64,000 nucleotides of DNA. Origin: Occultella gossypii (GTDB taxonomy: Bacteria > Actinomycetota > Actinomycetes > Actinomycetales > Beutenbergiaceae). The position numbers and the translations under genes are program-made. The notes beneath the pieces are model-generated. The model was not told the origin of the DNA. It did no database searches and worked only from the letters and a program-made list of their open reading frames with translations. Positions 27,157 to 35,993 of this stretch are shown here, one piece after another. Within the stretch, counting starts at the first letter, position 1. Every line of letters starts with the position of its first letter. The stretch spans positions 62,001-126,000 of the forward strand of contig NZ_JAGSHT010000015.1 in assembly GCF_019947135.1 (NCBI RefSeq). The letters run 5' to 3'.

Positions 27157-29337
27157 TCAGGAACTGGTGAGGATCACGAGTTCCTGGGTGGCGCGGGTCA
27201 TCGCCACGTAGCGGTCGACCGCGCCCTCGATCCCGGTGCCGAACGACTCCGGGTCGATGAGGACCACGAGGTCGAACTCGAGGCCTTTCGCCAGCTCCGG
27301 GGTCAGCGCCCGGACCCGGTCCCGGCCGGCCTCGCCCAGCGGCCGGGTACCGATCACGCAGGCGATCCCCTCCGCGTTGTCGGCGAGCCAGCGGTCCAGG
27401 ATCTCCTCGAGCTCGTCTGTGTCGCCGTGCCGCACGGGTGTGCCGGTGCTGCGGATCGAGGTCGGCACGTTCGCGTCCGGGAGTACCGCGCGGATCACCG
27501 GTTCGGCCTGCGCCATGACCTCCTCGGGGGTGCGGTAGTTGATGGTCAGCGAGGCAAGGTCCATCCGCTCGAGCCCGATCCGCTCCAGGCGGTCCCGCCA
27601 GGACTCGCGGAACCCATGCCGGGCCTGGGCCCGGTCCCCGACCACGGTGAAGCTGCGGGAGGGGCACCGCAGCAGCAACATCTGCCACTGAGCATCGGTC
27701 AGTTCCTGTGCCTCGTCCACCACGATGTGCGCGAACGGCCCGGCGAGCGGATCGGCGACCACGTCGCCACCCACGGCGCTGGAGTCGATGAGCTTGTCCC
27801 GCATGTCGTCCACGCGCAGCATCTGCATGACGCCCATCTCGCTGTCGTCGGTGGCGATGAGGTCCTCGACGACGTCGTCCATGTGCGCGCGTTGCTCGGC
27901 CAGCGCTGCCTCGCGCAGGCGGCGGCGGCGCGAGGCCGCCGGGTCGCCGAGCCGCTGGCGGGCGGCGTCCAGGAGCGGGAGGTCGGCCTCGGTCCACGCC
28001 TGGGGCTCGTCGCGCTGCAGGCTCCGGATCTCGTCCCTGCTCAGCCACGGGGCGCTCAGGCGCAGGTACGCGGGGACGGACCAGAGGTCGCCGACGACGT
28101 CCGTCGCCTCGAGCGTGGGCCAGGCGCTGGTCAGGGCGCCGCGCAGGTCGGCGCTGCGGCGCAGCGCGGTGCGCACCGCCTCGACGTCCTCCTCACCGTC
28201 ATAGGAGTCGAGCAGGATGGTGAGCAGTTCCTCGAAGATGTCCTCGCGGGCCTCGTTGTGCGGGGTGGTCGCGTCACGCGCGGAGAACGCCTCCGCCCAA
28301 GCGTCCGGGCTCACCCGGAAGTCGGCCGATTCGGTGGTCACCGCCACGGCGTCGGCCGGGGGCTGCTCGTAGAACGCGACGGCCCGCTCGATCGCGCCGA
28401 CCATCTCGGCCGATGACTTCAGGCCGGCGACGTCCGGGTCCGTCTCGGCGCCCGCCGCGGGCCCTTCGGGCACGAGGTCGCGGATCGTGGCGGTCTGCAC
28501 GCCCTCCTCGCCGAGGCTCGGCAGGACGTCGGACACGTAGGCGAGGTAGGGCTGGTGCGGGCCGACGAAGAGCACGCCACCGCGGCGGTGGCCGAGCCGG
28601 GGGTCGGAGTAGAGCAGATAGGCGGTGCGGTGCAGGGCGACCACCGTCTTGCCGGTGCCGGGGCCGCCGTCGACGACGAGGGCGCCGTCCGAGCCGGCCC
28701 GGATGATCGCGTCCTGGTCGGCCGCGATGGTGCCGAGCACGTCCCGCATCCGGGGCGACCGGCTGCTGCCGAGGCTGGCGATGAAGGCGGACTGGTCATC
28801 GAGGGCGGGATTGCCGTCGAGCCCCGCCAGGCCCTCGCTGGTGAACACCTCGTCCCAGTAGTCGGTGATCCGGCCGCCGGTCCAGCGGTAGCGGCGACGG
28901 CTCGCCAGGCCCATCGGGTTGGCGTGGGTGGCGCCGAAGAACGGTTCGGCAGCCGGTGAGCGCCAGTCGACCAGCAGGCGCCGGCCGTCGCTGTCGGTAA
29001 GGCCGAGCCGGCCCACGTACACGGGGGTTGTGGCCAGGCCCGCGGGGTCGTCGCCGGCGACCATGCGCCCGAGGCACAGGTCGAGCCCGAACCGCCGGAG
29101 CAGACGCAGCCGGGCGGTGAGCCGGTGGATCTCCTGGTCCCGCTCGAGGGCGGCCTGGCCGCTGCGGCCCGGGGACCGCCGGGTCACCTCGAGCCGGTCG
29201 GAGAGGTCGGCGATCTGTTCGGCGAGGGTCGCCTCGATCGCTGCGAAGTGGTGTTCGTCGACACCGATGAGGGCCTCGTCGGCCTTGGCGGTGAGGTGGT
29301 CGGGGAGGTCGAATGCGCTGGTTCGCAGGGGATGCAT
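27157..29337 (-). CDS. helR: RNA polymerase recycling ATPase, HelR/HelD family
   Basis: 726 aa. UvrD-like ATPase that binds RNA polymerase rather than unwinding DNA. The N-terminal coiled coil (about residues 25-90) suits insertion into the polymerase; 'RRLLVDWRSPAAEPFFGATHANPMGLASRRRYRW' and 'YWDEVF' are HelR family words. Walker A GGPGTGKT is at 224-231, Walker B is 'IVVDEAQELTDAQWQMLLLRCP', then 'TVVGDRAQARHGF', 'LTINYRTPEEVM' and a final 'YVAMTRATQELVIL'. HelR proteins displace rifamycin and recycle stalled polymerase in actinomycetes. ATG 29337 has GGAG 8 nt upstream; GTG 29346 is an alternative. An unusual AT-rich inverted repeat overlaps its promoter. Confidence 0.88.
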   Translation of the reverse strand: MHPLRTSAFDLPDHLTAKADEALIGVDEHHFAAIEATLAEQIADLSDRLEVTRRSPGRSGQAALERDQEIHRLTARLRLLRRFGLDLCLGRMVAGDDPAGLATTPVYVGRLGLTDSDGRRLLVDWRSPAAEPFFGATHANPMGLASRRRYRWTGGRITDYWDEVFTSEGLAGLDGNPALDDQSAFIASLGSSRSPRMRDVLGTIAADQDAIIRAGSDGALVVDGGPGTGKTVVALHRTAYLLYSDPRLGHRRGGVLFVGPHQPYLAYVSDVLPSLGEEGVQTATIRDLVPEGPAAGAETDPDVAGLKSSAEMVGAIERAVAFYEQPPADAVAVTTESADFRVSPDAWAEAFSARDATTPHNEAREDIFEELLTILLDSYDGEEDVEAVRTALRRSADLRGALTSAWPTLEATDVVGDLWSVPAYLRLSAPWLSRDEIRSLQRDEPQAWTEADLPLLDAARQRLGDPAASRRRRLREAALAEQRAHMDDVVEDLIATDDSEMGVMQMLRVDDMRDKLIDSSAVGGDVVADPLAGPFAHIVVDEAQELTDAQWQMLLLRCPSRSFTVVGDRAQARHGFRESWRDRLERIGLERMDLASLTINYRTPEEVMAQAEPVIRAVLPDANVPTSIRSTGTPVRHGDTDELEEILDRWLADNAEGIACVIGTRPLGEAGRDRVRALTPELAKGLEFDLVVLIDPESFGTGIEGAVDRYVAMTRATQELVILTSS

Positions 29338-29377
29338 GCCCGTCACTCCAATCTGAGGTTGGTCACCTTAGATCGGA

Positions 29378-29406
29378 AATTCGCACCTCATGAGGCCGCG
29401 CGAATT
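29378..29406 (-). promoter_or_regulatory. Two-level inverted repeat at the helR promoter
   Basis: Outer arms AATTCGC / GCGAATT enclose an inner palindrome CCTCATGAGG. It lies just downstream of a TATAAC -10-like box (29409-29414, minus strand), so it would cover the transcription start, a repressor-type position. I could not match it from memory to the published rifamycin-associated element. Confidence 0.55.
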
Positions 29407-29439
29407 CTGTTATAAATGAAAGGGCGGGGAACATGCGAT

Positions 29440-29482
29440 GGTCCGCGTGAGCAGCATGGATGCTGCACCACCCACGCGGACC
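29440..29482 (-). terminator. Nested hairpin terminator after sucD
   Basis: Outer 10-bp stem GGTCCGCGTG / CACGCGGACC encloses an inner hairpin GCAGCA-TGGA-TGCTGC. It begins 7 nt after the sucD stop and could form a cruciform or a Y-shaped RNA. Confidence 0.75.
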
Positions 29483-29488
29483 GTAGCC

Positions 29489-30379
29489 TCAGCCGCCGAG
29501 CAGGTCGCGCGCGAGCGCGGCGGTCTCGCTCGGGGTCTTGCCGACCTTCACGCCTGCAGCCTCGAGGGCCACCTTCTTGGCCTCGGCGGTGCCGGACGAG
29601 CCCGACACGATCGCGCCGGCGTGGCCCATCGTCTTGCCCTCCGGGGCGGTGAAGCCGGCGACGTAGCCGACGACGGGCTTCGTGACGTGCTCGGCGATGA
29701 AGGCCGCGGCGCGCTCCTCGGCGTCGCCGCCGATCTCACCGATCATGACGATGACCTTGGTCTCCGGGTCCGCCTCGAACGCCTCGAGGGCGTCGATGTG
29801 GGTGGTCCCGATGATCGGGTCGCCGCCGATGCCGATGGCCGTGGAGAATCCGAACTCCCGCAGCTCGTACATCATCTGATAGGTGAGCGTGCCGGACTTG
29901 GAGACCAGTCCGATCGGGCCGGCGCCGGCGATGTTCGCCGGGATGATGCCGACGTTGGAGCGTCCGGGGCTGATCAGGCCGGGGCAGTTCGGGCCGACCA
30001 GTCGCACGCCCTTGCTGGCTGCGTAGTTGTAGAAGACCGCCGTGTCGTCGACCGGCACACCCTCGGTGATGATGACCACGAGGGGCACGCCGGCGTCGAT
30101 GGCCTCGATGACCGCGTCCTTGGTGAACGCGGGCGGGACGAAGATCACCGACACGTCGGCGCCGGTGGTGGCGACGGCGTCGGCCACCGTGCCGAACACG
30201 GGCACCGAGGTGGTGGTGCCGTCCACGTCGAAGTCGACGGCGGTGCCGGCCTTGCGGGGGTTCACGCCGCCGACGATGGTGGTGCCGGAAGCCAGCATCC
30301 GGGTGGTGTGCTTCTGGCCCTCGGACCCGGTCATGCCCTGGACGATGACCTTCGAGGTCTCGTTGAGGAAGATCGCCAT
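29489..30379 (-). CDS. sucD: Succinyl-CoA synthetase, alpha subunit
   Basis: 296 aa. Forms the alpha-beta complex with SucC that makes succinate and a nucleoside triphosphate from succinyl-CoA. The CoA-binding N-terminal fold shows '[19 protein letters not shown]' and '[13 protein letters not shown]'; the phospho-histidine lies in '[19 protein letters not shown]', and '[11 protein letters not shown]' is the ligase signature. It follows sucC with a 42-nt gap in one operon, and a nested hairpin ends the transcript. Confidence 0.97.
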   Translation of the reverse strand: MAIFLNETSKVIVQGMTGSEGQKHTTRMLASGTTIVGGVNPRKAGTAVDFDVDGTTTSVPVFGTVADAVATTGADVSVIFVPPAFTKDAVIEAIDAGVPLVVIITEGVPVDDTAVFYNYAASKGVRLVGPNCPGLISPGRSNVGIIPANIAGAGPIGLVSKSGTLTYQMMYELREFGFSTAIGIGGDPIIGTTHIDALEAFEADPETKVIVMIGEIGGDAEERAAAFIAEHVTKPVVGYVAGFTAPEGKTMGHAGAIVSGSSGTAEAKKVALEAAGVKVGKTPSETAALARDLLGG

Positions 30380-30421
30380 GTTCTCAGTTGTCTCTTCTGC
30401 GTCTCGTAGGTTCTCGGGTGC

Positions 30422-31597
30422 TCAGCTGTTCGCCAGTTCGGCGGCCTTGTCGGCGGCGCCGTCCATGGTGTCCACGACAGTGACCAGCGGGTGGGCTGCC
30501 TGGGCGAGGATCGCCCGGCCCTCCTCGACCGCATTGCCGTCGAGGCGCACCACGAGCGGCTTGTTCGCCTCGTCGCCGAGGATCTCGAGGGCCTGCACGA
30601 TGCCGTTCGCAACCTCGTCGCAGGCGGTGATGCCGCCGAAGACGTTCACGAACACGCTCTTGACCTGCGGGTCGTTCAGGATGACGTCGAGCCCCGCGGA
30701 CATCACCGCGGCGGACGCGCCGCCCCCGATGTCGAGGAAGTTGGCGGGCTTGACGCCGCCGTGGGCCTCTCCGGCGTAGGCGACGACGTCCAGGGTGCTC
30801 ATCACGAGGCCCGCGCCGTTGCCGATGATGCCGACCTCGCCGTCGAGCTTGACGTAGTTGAGGTCCGCGGCCTTGGCCTTGGCCTCAAGCGGGTCCGCGG
30901 CGGCCTTGTCCTCGAGCTCGGCGTGGTCGGGGTGCCGGAAGTCGGCGTTCGTGTCCAGGGTGACCTTGCCGTCAAGCGCCACGATCTCCCCGGCACCCGT
31001 CTTGACCAGCGGGTTCACCTCGACCAGCGTGGCGTCCTCGTCGCGGTAGACGGTCCACAGCTTCTGGATGGCGGCGGCGACCTTCGGAGCGACGTCGGCG
31101 GCGAAACCGGCAGCCGCGACGATCTCGTCGGCCTTGGCCTGGTCGATCCCGACCTGCGGGTCGACGGGCACCCGGGCCAGCGCCTCGGGACGCTCGACCG
31201 CGAGTTCCTCGATCTCCATGCCGCCCTCGACGCTGGCCATGGCCAGGTAGCGGCGCTCGGAGCGGTCCAGCAGCACGGAGAAGTAGTACTCCTCGGCGAT
31301 GTCGGCGCCGGCGGCGATCATGACCCGGTGCACGGTGTGGCCCTTGATGTCCATGCCGAGGATCTCCGACGCACGGTCGGCCGCCTCCTGCGCGGACTTC
31401 GCCACCTTGACACCGCCGGCCTTGCCGCGGCCACCGATCTTCACCTGCGCCTTGACGACCACGACCCCGCCGGAGTCACCGAGCAACTGCTCCGCCGCGG
31501 CCCTGGCCTCCTCGGGTGTGGTGGCGACGATGCCGCCCAGCACGGGTACGCCGTGCTTCTCGAACAGATCTCGTGCCTGGTATTCGAACAGGTCCAC
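30422..31597 (-). CDS. sucC: Succinyl-CoA synthetase, beta subunit
   Basis: 391 aa. ATP-grasp subunit: N-terminus '[31 protein letters not shown]', nucleotide region '[19 protein letters not shown]', '[25 protein letters not shown]', and '[12 protein letters not shown]' with '[17 protein letters not shown]' in the CoA-ligase domain. First gene of sucCD. The start is GTG 31597 with GAAGGG upstream. A TamR-like palindrome lies 37 bp ahead of the start, in the expected promoter zone, linking this operon to mdh and tam. Confidence 0.97.
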   Translation of the reverse strand: MDLFEYQARDLFEKHGVPVLGGIVATTPEEARAAAEQLLGDSGGVVVVKAQVKIGGRGKAGGVKVAKSAQEAADRASEILGMDIKGHTVHRVMIAAGADIAEEYYFSVLLDRSERRYLAMASVEGGMEIEELAVERPEALARVPVDPQVGIDQAKADEIVAAAGFAADVAPKVAAAIQKLWTVYRDEDATLVEVNPLVKTGAGEIVALDGKVTLDTNADFRHPDHAELEDKAAADPLEAKAKAADLNYVKLDGEVGIIGNGAGLVMSTLDVVAYAGEAHGGVKPANFLDIGGGASAAVMSAGLDVILNDPQVKSVFVNVFGGITACDEVANGIVQALEILGDEANKPLVVRLDGNAVEEGRAILAQAAHPLVTVVDTMDGAADKAAELANS

Positions 31598-31633
31598 CTG
31601 CGTCGCGCCCTTCTATTGCCCGCTGTCATCGGA

Positions 31634-31651
31634 TGCCTCGACATCGAGACT
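31634..31651. promoter_or_regulatory. Palindromic operator, TamR-like site at sucC
   Basis: Contains the same 12-bp core CTCGACATCGAG as the site at mdh, centred about 45 bp before the sucC start. Flanks are less conserved than at tam. Likely a shared regulator of TCA genes; inference from motif identity. Confidence 0.6.
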
Positions 31652-31710
31652 TTCCCTCGAACTGTACCGCGCACCGGGGCAGGCGCCCGACGAGGCCCCC
31701 TACCGCACCC

Positions 31711-33702
31711 TCAGGCCGTCAGCGTCGCCAGAGCGGCCCGGACCACGTCCGAGAACAGGTACATGCCGTCCATGTTCGGGTGGATCAGGTCCGGCTGGAG
31801 CTGCTCGGGATGCGCGGTCGCCGCTGCGTTCCAGTCCGCCACCGCGACGTTCGGGTACTCGGCGGCGAGGTCGGCCAGATTCTGGTTGGACTCCGGCACC
31901 CAGCTGCTCGACCCGTAGATGTTCACGAGCACCACGAACCGGTCCGGGCCGAGCAGGTCGAGTGCCGCCCGGACGAGGTCCGGATCCCGCACGCCGGCGT
32001 TCGTGCCTGCGGCGATCACCACATACTCACGTACGGAGCCGGCCTCGACGGCGGCCTGGATCGCGGCCAGGACATCCGGCCACTGCCGGTTCGACTGTGC
32101 GTCGATGCTGATGCCCGGCAGGTCTGCGGTCAGGCCGGGTGCGGCCACGTACAGCATCGAGTCACCGAAGCCGGAGATCTGCTCCCCGAGCGGCACGGGC
32201 GGCGCAGCGGGATCCTCGTCATCGGCCGCACCGGCCGTCGGGGCGTCGGTGGCCGGCTCCTCGGTCGCCGGGGCCTCGGTGGCCGGCGCCGCCGTGGCGG
32301 CCTCGTCGGTGCCGTCGGTGGCCGACTCACCCTCCGCCGTCGCCCCGTCGTCCGCGACGACCTCGTCGGCGACGGCCCCGGTGTCCTCGACGACCGCGGC
32401 CGCGTCCGCGATGGCGATCTCCACCTGGGAACGGTCCGGTGCGGTCGCGAGCGCCGCGGTGAACAGGGACACGCAGGCCACGCTTGCGACGACGCCGAGG
32501 CGCGGGGCGGTCAGGCGCCCCGGAGCCGCGATCGCGTCCAGAGCACGGCGGCTCGCCTCCCGGAAGCCCAGTTCCCGGATCGGGTTCTCGATCCACCGGT
32601 AGCAGGCCGCCGCGATCACGAGGGTCGCCAGCACGGCCAGGCCGCGCTGCACCCAGTGTCCGGGGGTGTCCATGCCGACGCGGGGAGCGAACGCGGCGAT
32701 CAGCAGGATCACGGGCCAGTGCCACAGGTAGATGCCGTACGAGCGCTCCCCGATCCAGGCGAGCGGTCGCAGCGAGAACACTGCGGTGAGCAGCGTGCCC
32801 GGGCCGGGCAGGGCTCCGACGATAGCCGCCGTGAGCAGGGACGCCGCCAGAATGCCGCCCCGGTAGGCGATCGGGCGGCTCGGGTCCATCCAGAGCATCA
32901 GCGCGATCAGGCCGGCCAGAGCCGCGAGCGCGATGAACACGCGGCCCCGTCGCCAGAACCGCGTGGCGAGCAGGTTCCAGGACTGCCCGGCGGCGCTGAC
33001 GGCGAGCGCCGCCCCGATCATCAGGCCGAACGCGTGGGTGTCGGTGCCGTAGTAGACGCGGGTGGCGTCCTGGCCCGGTGTGTACAGCACGGCCATGGCG
33101 ATCGCGGATGCGGCCGCGAGGACGAGCAGGAGTCCCACGCGCTGCCGACCGGTCCGGGTGATCGCCATGATCACCGTGAACAACAGGGGCCAGAACAGGT
33201 AGAACTGCTCCTCCACGGCCAAGGACCAGAAGTTCACGAACAGCTGCGGCGAGGTGGCGTTGAAGTAGCTGGAGCCGGCTCCGATCTCCAACCAGTTGTT
33301 GGAGAACGTGAGCGCACCGGCAACCTGTCGGCCGACGTTGACCAGCAGGTCCCCACCCGCGAACACCGCCAGCGAGACCGTCGCGAACACCACGACCACG
33401 AGCGCGGGCAGCAGCCGCCGCGCGCGCCGGGTCCAGAACCGGCGCAGGTCGATCCGCCGGTTCCCGCGCAGTTCCCGCACGAGCAGGGTGGTGATCAGGA
33501 ACCCGGAGATCACGAAGAAGATGTCGACGCCGAGGTACCCGCCGGGCAGGCTCAGCGGGCGCAGGTGAAAGATCAGGACGGCGATGATCGCCAGGGCACG
33601 CACGCCGTCGAGCCCGTCGATCCTGCCGGTGCGCAGAGCCTGCGCGGGGTCGCCGGGGTCGGCCTGCTCACGGCCCTGCGCGCTGGGCGCGTCAACGCTC
33701 AC
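31711..33702 (-). CDS. Membrane acyltransferase with C-terminal SGNH domain (OatA-like)
   Basis: 663 aa. An acyltransferase-3 membrane domain of about ten helices opens with 'RIDGLDGVRALAIIAVLIFHL' and 'GGYLGVDIFFVISGFLITTLL', with 'FWSLAVEEQFYLFWPL', the hallmark of OafA/OatA. After an Ala/Thr/Glu/Pro-rich linker (about residues 440-490) an SGNH-hydrolase-like domain shows 'GFGDSMLY', 'IAAGTNAG' and 'DLIHPNMDG'. This fusion transfers acetyl groups from the cytoplasm to wall polymers outside. Target (peptidoglycan or glycan) unknown. GTG 33702 has an ideal GGAGGAG site; the ATG at 33759 is a poorer alternative. It lies upstream of sucC in the same direction. Confidence 0.88.
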   Translation of the reverse strand: MSVDAPSAQGREQADPGDPAQALRTGRIDGLDGVRALAIIAVLIFHLRPLSLPGGYLGVDIFFVISGFLITTLLVRELRGNRRIDLRRFWTRRARRLLPALVVVVFATVSLAVFAGGDLLVNVGRQVAGALTFSNNWLEIGAGSSYFNATSPQLFVNFWSLAVEEQFYLFWPLLFTVIMAITRTGRQRVGLLLVLAAASAIAMAVLYTPGQDATRVYYGTDTHAFGLMIGAALAVSAAGQSWNLLATRFWRRGRVFIALAALAGLIALMLWMDPSRPIAYRGGILAASLLTAAIVGALPGPGTLLTAVFSLRPLAWIGERSYGIYLWHWPVILLIAAFAPRVGMDTPGHWVQRGLAVLATLVIAAACYRWIENPIRELGFREASRRALDAIAAPGRLTAPRLGVVASVACVSLFTAALATAPDRSQVEIAIADAAAVVEDTGAVADEVVADDGATAEGESATDGTDEAATAAPATEAPATEEPATDAPTAGAADDEDPAAPPVPLGEQISGFGDSMLYVAAPGLTADLPGISIDAQSNRQWPDVLAAIQAAVEAGSVREYVVIAAGTNAGVRDPDLVRAALDLLGPDRFVVLVNIYGSSSWVPESNQNLADLAAEYPNVAVADWNAAATAHPEQLQPDLIHPNMDGMYLFSDVVRAALATLTA

Positions 33703-33810
33703 GATCTCCTCCGGTCCGACTCGCCACTTCCCTCGGACCGAGCCTAGGGCGCGGCGCACGTTTGTGGCATGACCGTTCCCGGCGATGCGCCGAATCGGGC
33801 CGGCCGTTGC

Positions 33811-34194
33811 TCACCGCCCCCGAAGCGGCCAGGTCACCCCCTGGTACACGTCCAGCAGGGGCCGGATCTCGATCGTGTACTCGCGCGGCAGCAGCCGCGT
33901 GGCCTCGATCACGTCCGCCATGGTCGGCGCCTCGACGACGTAGAAGCCACCCAGCTGCTCGACGGACTCCGCGTACGGCCCCTCGGTGACCGGCCGATCC
34001 GGGCCGGCCCCCGGCTGCAGCGTTCGGGCCCGCTCGGGGCGGGCGAGGGCATCGCCGTAGAGGACCGCGCCGCGGGCCCGGACGGCATCGGTGAAGCGTG
34101 CATAGGCGTCCAGTACGGCCTGTTGCTCGGTGTCGTCACTGGCGTCCCAGCGGTCGAAATGCTCCGGCTCGGTCATCAGCACCAGGAATTTCAT
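33811..34194 (-). CDS. YCII-related protein
   Basis: 127 aa. Opening 'MKFLVLMTEPEHFDRWDAS', central 'LYGDALARPERARTLQPG', and 'VTEGPYAESVEQLGGFYVVEAPTMADVIEATRLLP' match the YCII-related/DGPF family (ferredoxin-like fold) common in actinobacteria, often beside ECF sigma-factor genes. No sigma gene is nearby. His/Asp residues in the family suggest enzymatic activity, but none is established. It stands alone between the acyltransferase and a propeller lipoprotein. Confidence 0.85.
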   Translation of the reverse strand: MKFLVLMTEPEHFDRWDASDDTEQQAVLDAYARFTDAVRARGAVLYGDALARPERARTLQPGAGPDRPVTEGPYAESVEQLGGFYVVEAPTMADVIEATRLLPREYTIEIRPLLDVYQGVTWPLRGR

Positions 34195-34265
34195 CGGGTT
34201 GGCCTCTCGGTCGGTGATGGGCTCTCATCAATGATGACGGCGCAGGCCCGGGCGGATCGAGGGTC

Positions 34266-35780
34266 TCAGCCGACGGACTCGGTGACGATCGTGAGCAGGG
34301 CGGCTTCGGCGCCGGTCACCACGGCCGCGGTGTCGGTGCTCGAGACCCAGCCGCCGGGATAGTCGTGCCGGTCCAGTTCGACGCCGGTCGCGACGTCGAC
34401 GCGGACCACCTCGCCGGGACCGCCTTCGGCGCCGGCGACCGCCGCCACGAGCACGCCGCCCGCGGCGAGGTAGCCCTGGCTGATCTCCCCGGCGCCTTCC
34501 CCGGCGCCGACCACCCACAGCGGCTCACCGGTCTCGACGTCGATCGCGGTGAGCAGATCCGATCCGGTGGAGATGGCCCACGCCCGGTCCTGCCCCACGT
34601 GCACCGGGGTCACCCGGGCCGGCACCTCCATCGTCAGTCCGGCGCTCCCGGGTTGCTCCCAGCGGGTGGAGCCATCGAAGCCGACCGAGGCGAGCGGCGG
34701 ATCGTCGGCGGCCAGGTCCTGGGCGAGGCACCCGGCGATCGCGACGTCCCGTGCTGCGAGCGCCTCACCGAAGCACGGGCCGGCGGGGTCGCCGGAGGTG
34801 AACTCGGGGATCTCCGTGGTCCAGTCCATCAGGTAGGAGGCGATGAGGCCCTGCTCGCCCCAGCGCTGGACGACGGCCAGGTCGGGTCCGACCTGTTCGA
34901 TGTGGTTGTGCTCGTGGGTGTTCACGGCGCGCAATTCCTCCGCGTGTTCGGCGCCCCACCCGAACTCGCGGGCGTCCACAGCGCCGCTCGCGGGGTCGAA
35001 CCGTTGCACGGTGAGCGCGACGTCGGTGAGCTCGACGCTCCACACCTCCGCCGTCGCGGGCGCCAGGACCGTGGTGATCGTGCCGGCGCTGGGTAGGTAG
35101 GGGTCCCGGATGGCTCCGGTCGCGGCGTCGATCGTGACCACCCCGGCGCGGTCGGGTTCGGTGCCCGGACAGGGCGGACCGTCCGAGGACAGCGCGATCA
35201 CGTCCGATTCGGGCAGTTCCGTGAACCGCCACTGCCGGCACCCGCCGAGGTCGTCCGGGGCCAGGCTCCAGACCTCCTCGCCGGTGGTCCAGTCGACCAG
35301 GGTCAGCCGGGTGCTCGCACCCTCCGGTGAGAGCAGTGCCACTCCGGACGCGGTGGCCAGCACCGTCGGGTCGTAGTAGTCCTCGACCACACCGGGGAAC
35401 TCCCAGAGGACCGCCCCCGCGGCGTCATAGGCGGCGACATCACGGGTCGTGGTGACCTCACCGTCCACGCTCTCGCCACCCGCCTCGCTCGACACCGCCT
35501 CGCCGACCGCCAGCACCGCCGTTCCGACGGTCGAGGCCAGCAGGACCGACCCTGACGGCACCTCGACCCAGTCCCCCGTGGTCGGGTCGGCAGGTTCGGG
35601 ATCGGTGGTCTCCGCGCCGCTCGTCGGGCCGGTGGAACCGGAACCGCCGGGGCTCTCCGGTCCCTGCGGATCGGAGTCCGCGCAGCCGGCGGCCACGAGC
35701 AGCAGTCCCGCTCCGATGGCGGTGAGCAGGCGCCCGGTGACCGTGCCCGGACCGTGGAAGCCGACCCGCTTGGTCGACAT
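34266..35780 (-). CDS. PQQ-like beta-propeller lipoprotein, paralogue 1
   Basis: 504 aa. Signal peptide with lipobox LLLVAAGC (Cys about residue 33), a Ser/Gly/Pro/Thr linker, then a domain of repeated 'DVETGEPLWVVGAGEG'-type blades, as in PQQ-like/quinoprotein-alcohol-dehydrogenase propellers. Blade ends carry 'D..TG...W' signatures. It shares with the paralogues at 37757 and 40350 the Trp-Val-Glu-x-Pro opening of the mature domain and conserved Cys positions (in 'LGGCRQWRF', 'GPPCPGTE', 'AGPCFGE', 'IAGCLAQ'). Likely a surface protein, possibly binding or assembly, but role unknown. ATG has GGGGGA upstream. Confidence 0.8.
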   Translation of the reverse strand: MSTKRVGFHGPGTVTGRLLTAIGAGLLLVAAGCADSDPQGPESPGGSGSTGPTSGAETTDPEPADPTTGDWVEVPSGSVLLASTVGTAVLAVGEAVSSEAGGESVDGEVTTTRDVAAYDAAGAVLWEFPGVVEDYYDPTVLATASGVALLSPEGASTRLTLVDWTTGEEVWSLAPDDLGGCRQWRFTELPESDVIALSSDGPPCPGTEPDRAGVVTIDAATGAIRDPYLPSAGTITTVLAPATAEVWSVELTDVALTVQRFDPASGAVDAREFGWGAEHAEELRAVNTHEHNHIEQVGPDLAVVQRWGEQGLIASYLMDWTTEIPEFTSGDPAGPCFGEALAARDVAIAGCLAQDLAADDPPLASVGFDGSTRWEQPGSAGLTMEVPARVTPVHVGQDRAWAISTGSDLLTAIDVETGEPLWVVGAGEGAGEISQGYLAAGGVLVAAVAGAEGGPGEVVRVDVATGVELDRHDYPGGWVSSTDTAAVVTGAEAALLTIVTESVG

Positions 35781-35993
35781 GGTGTCCCCCTCGTCGATGT
35801 CTCCTCGCCGCCCACCCTCGCAGACCTCGCCCGCTCCCGCAGCACCGGAACCTCGATCCGGTCCCTGAGGCGGAGTGCCCTCCTCCGCACGGGGGAGACC
35901 GCACGCGCGGTGCCTCCGTCGCGCGGGCGAACCTCGGCCCCGAGACGCCGTCAGCCATTGCCGAGGCCCGGCTCCGCTGTTAGCAAAGAGGAC

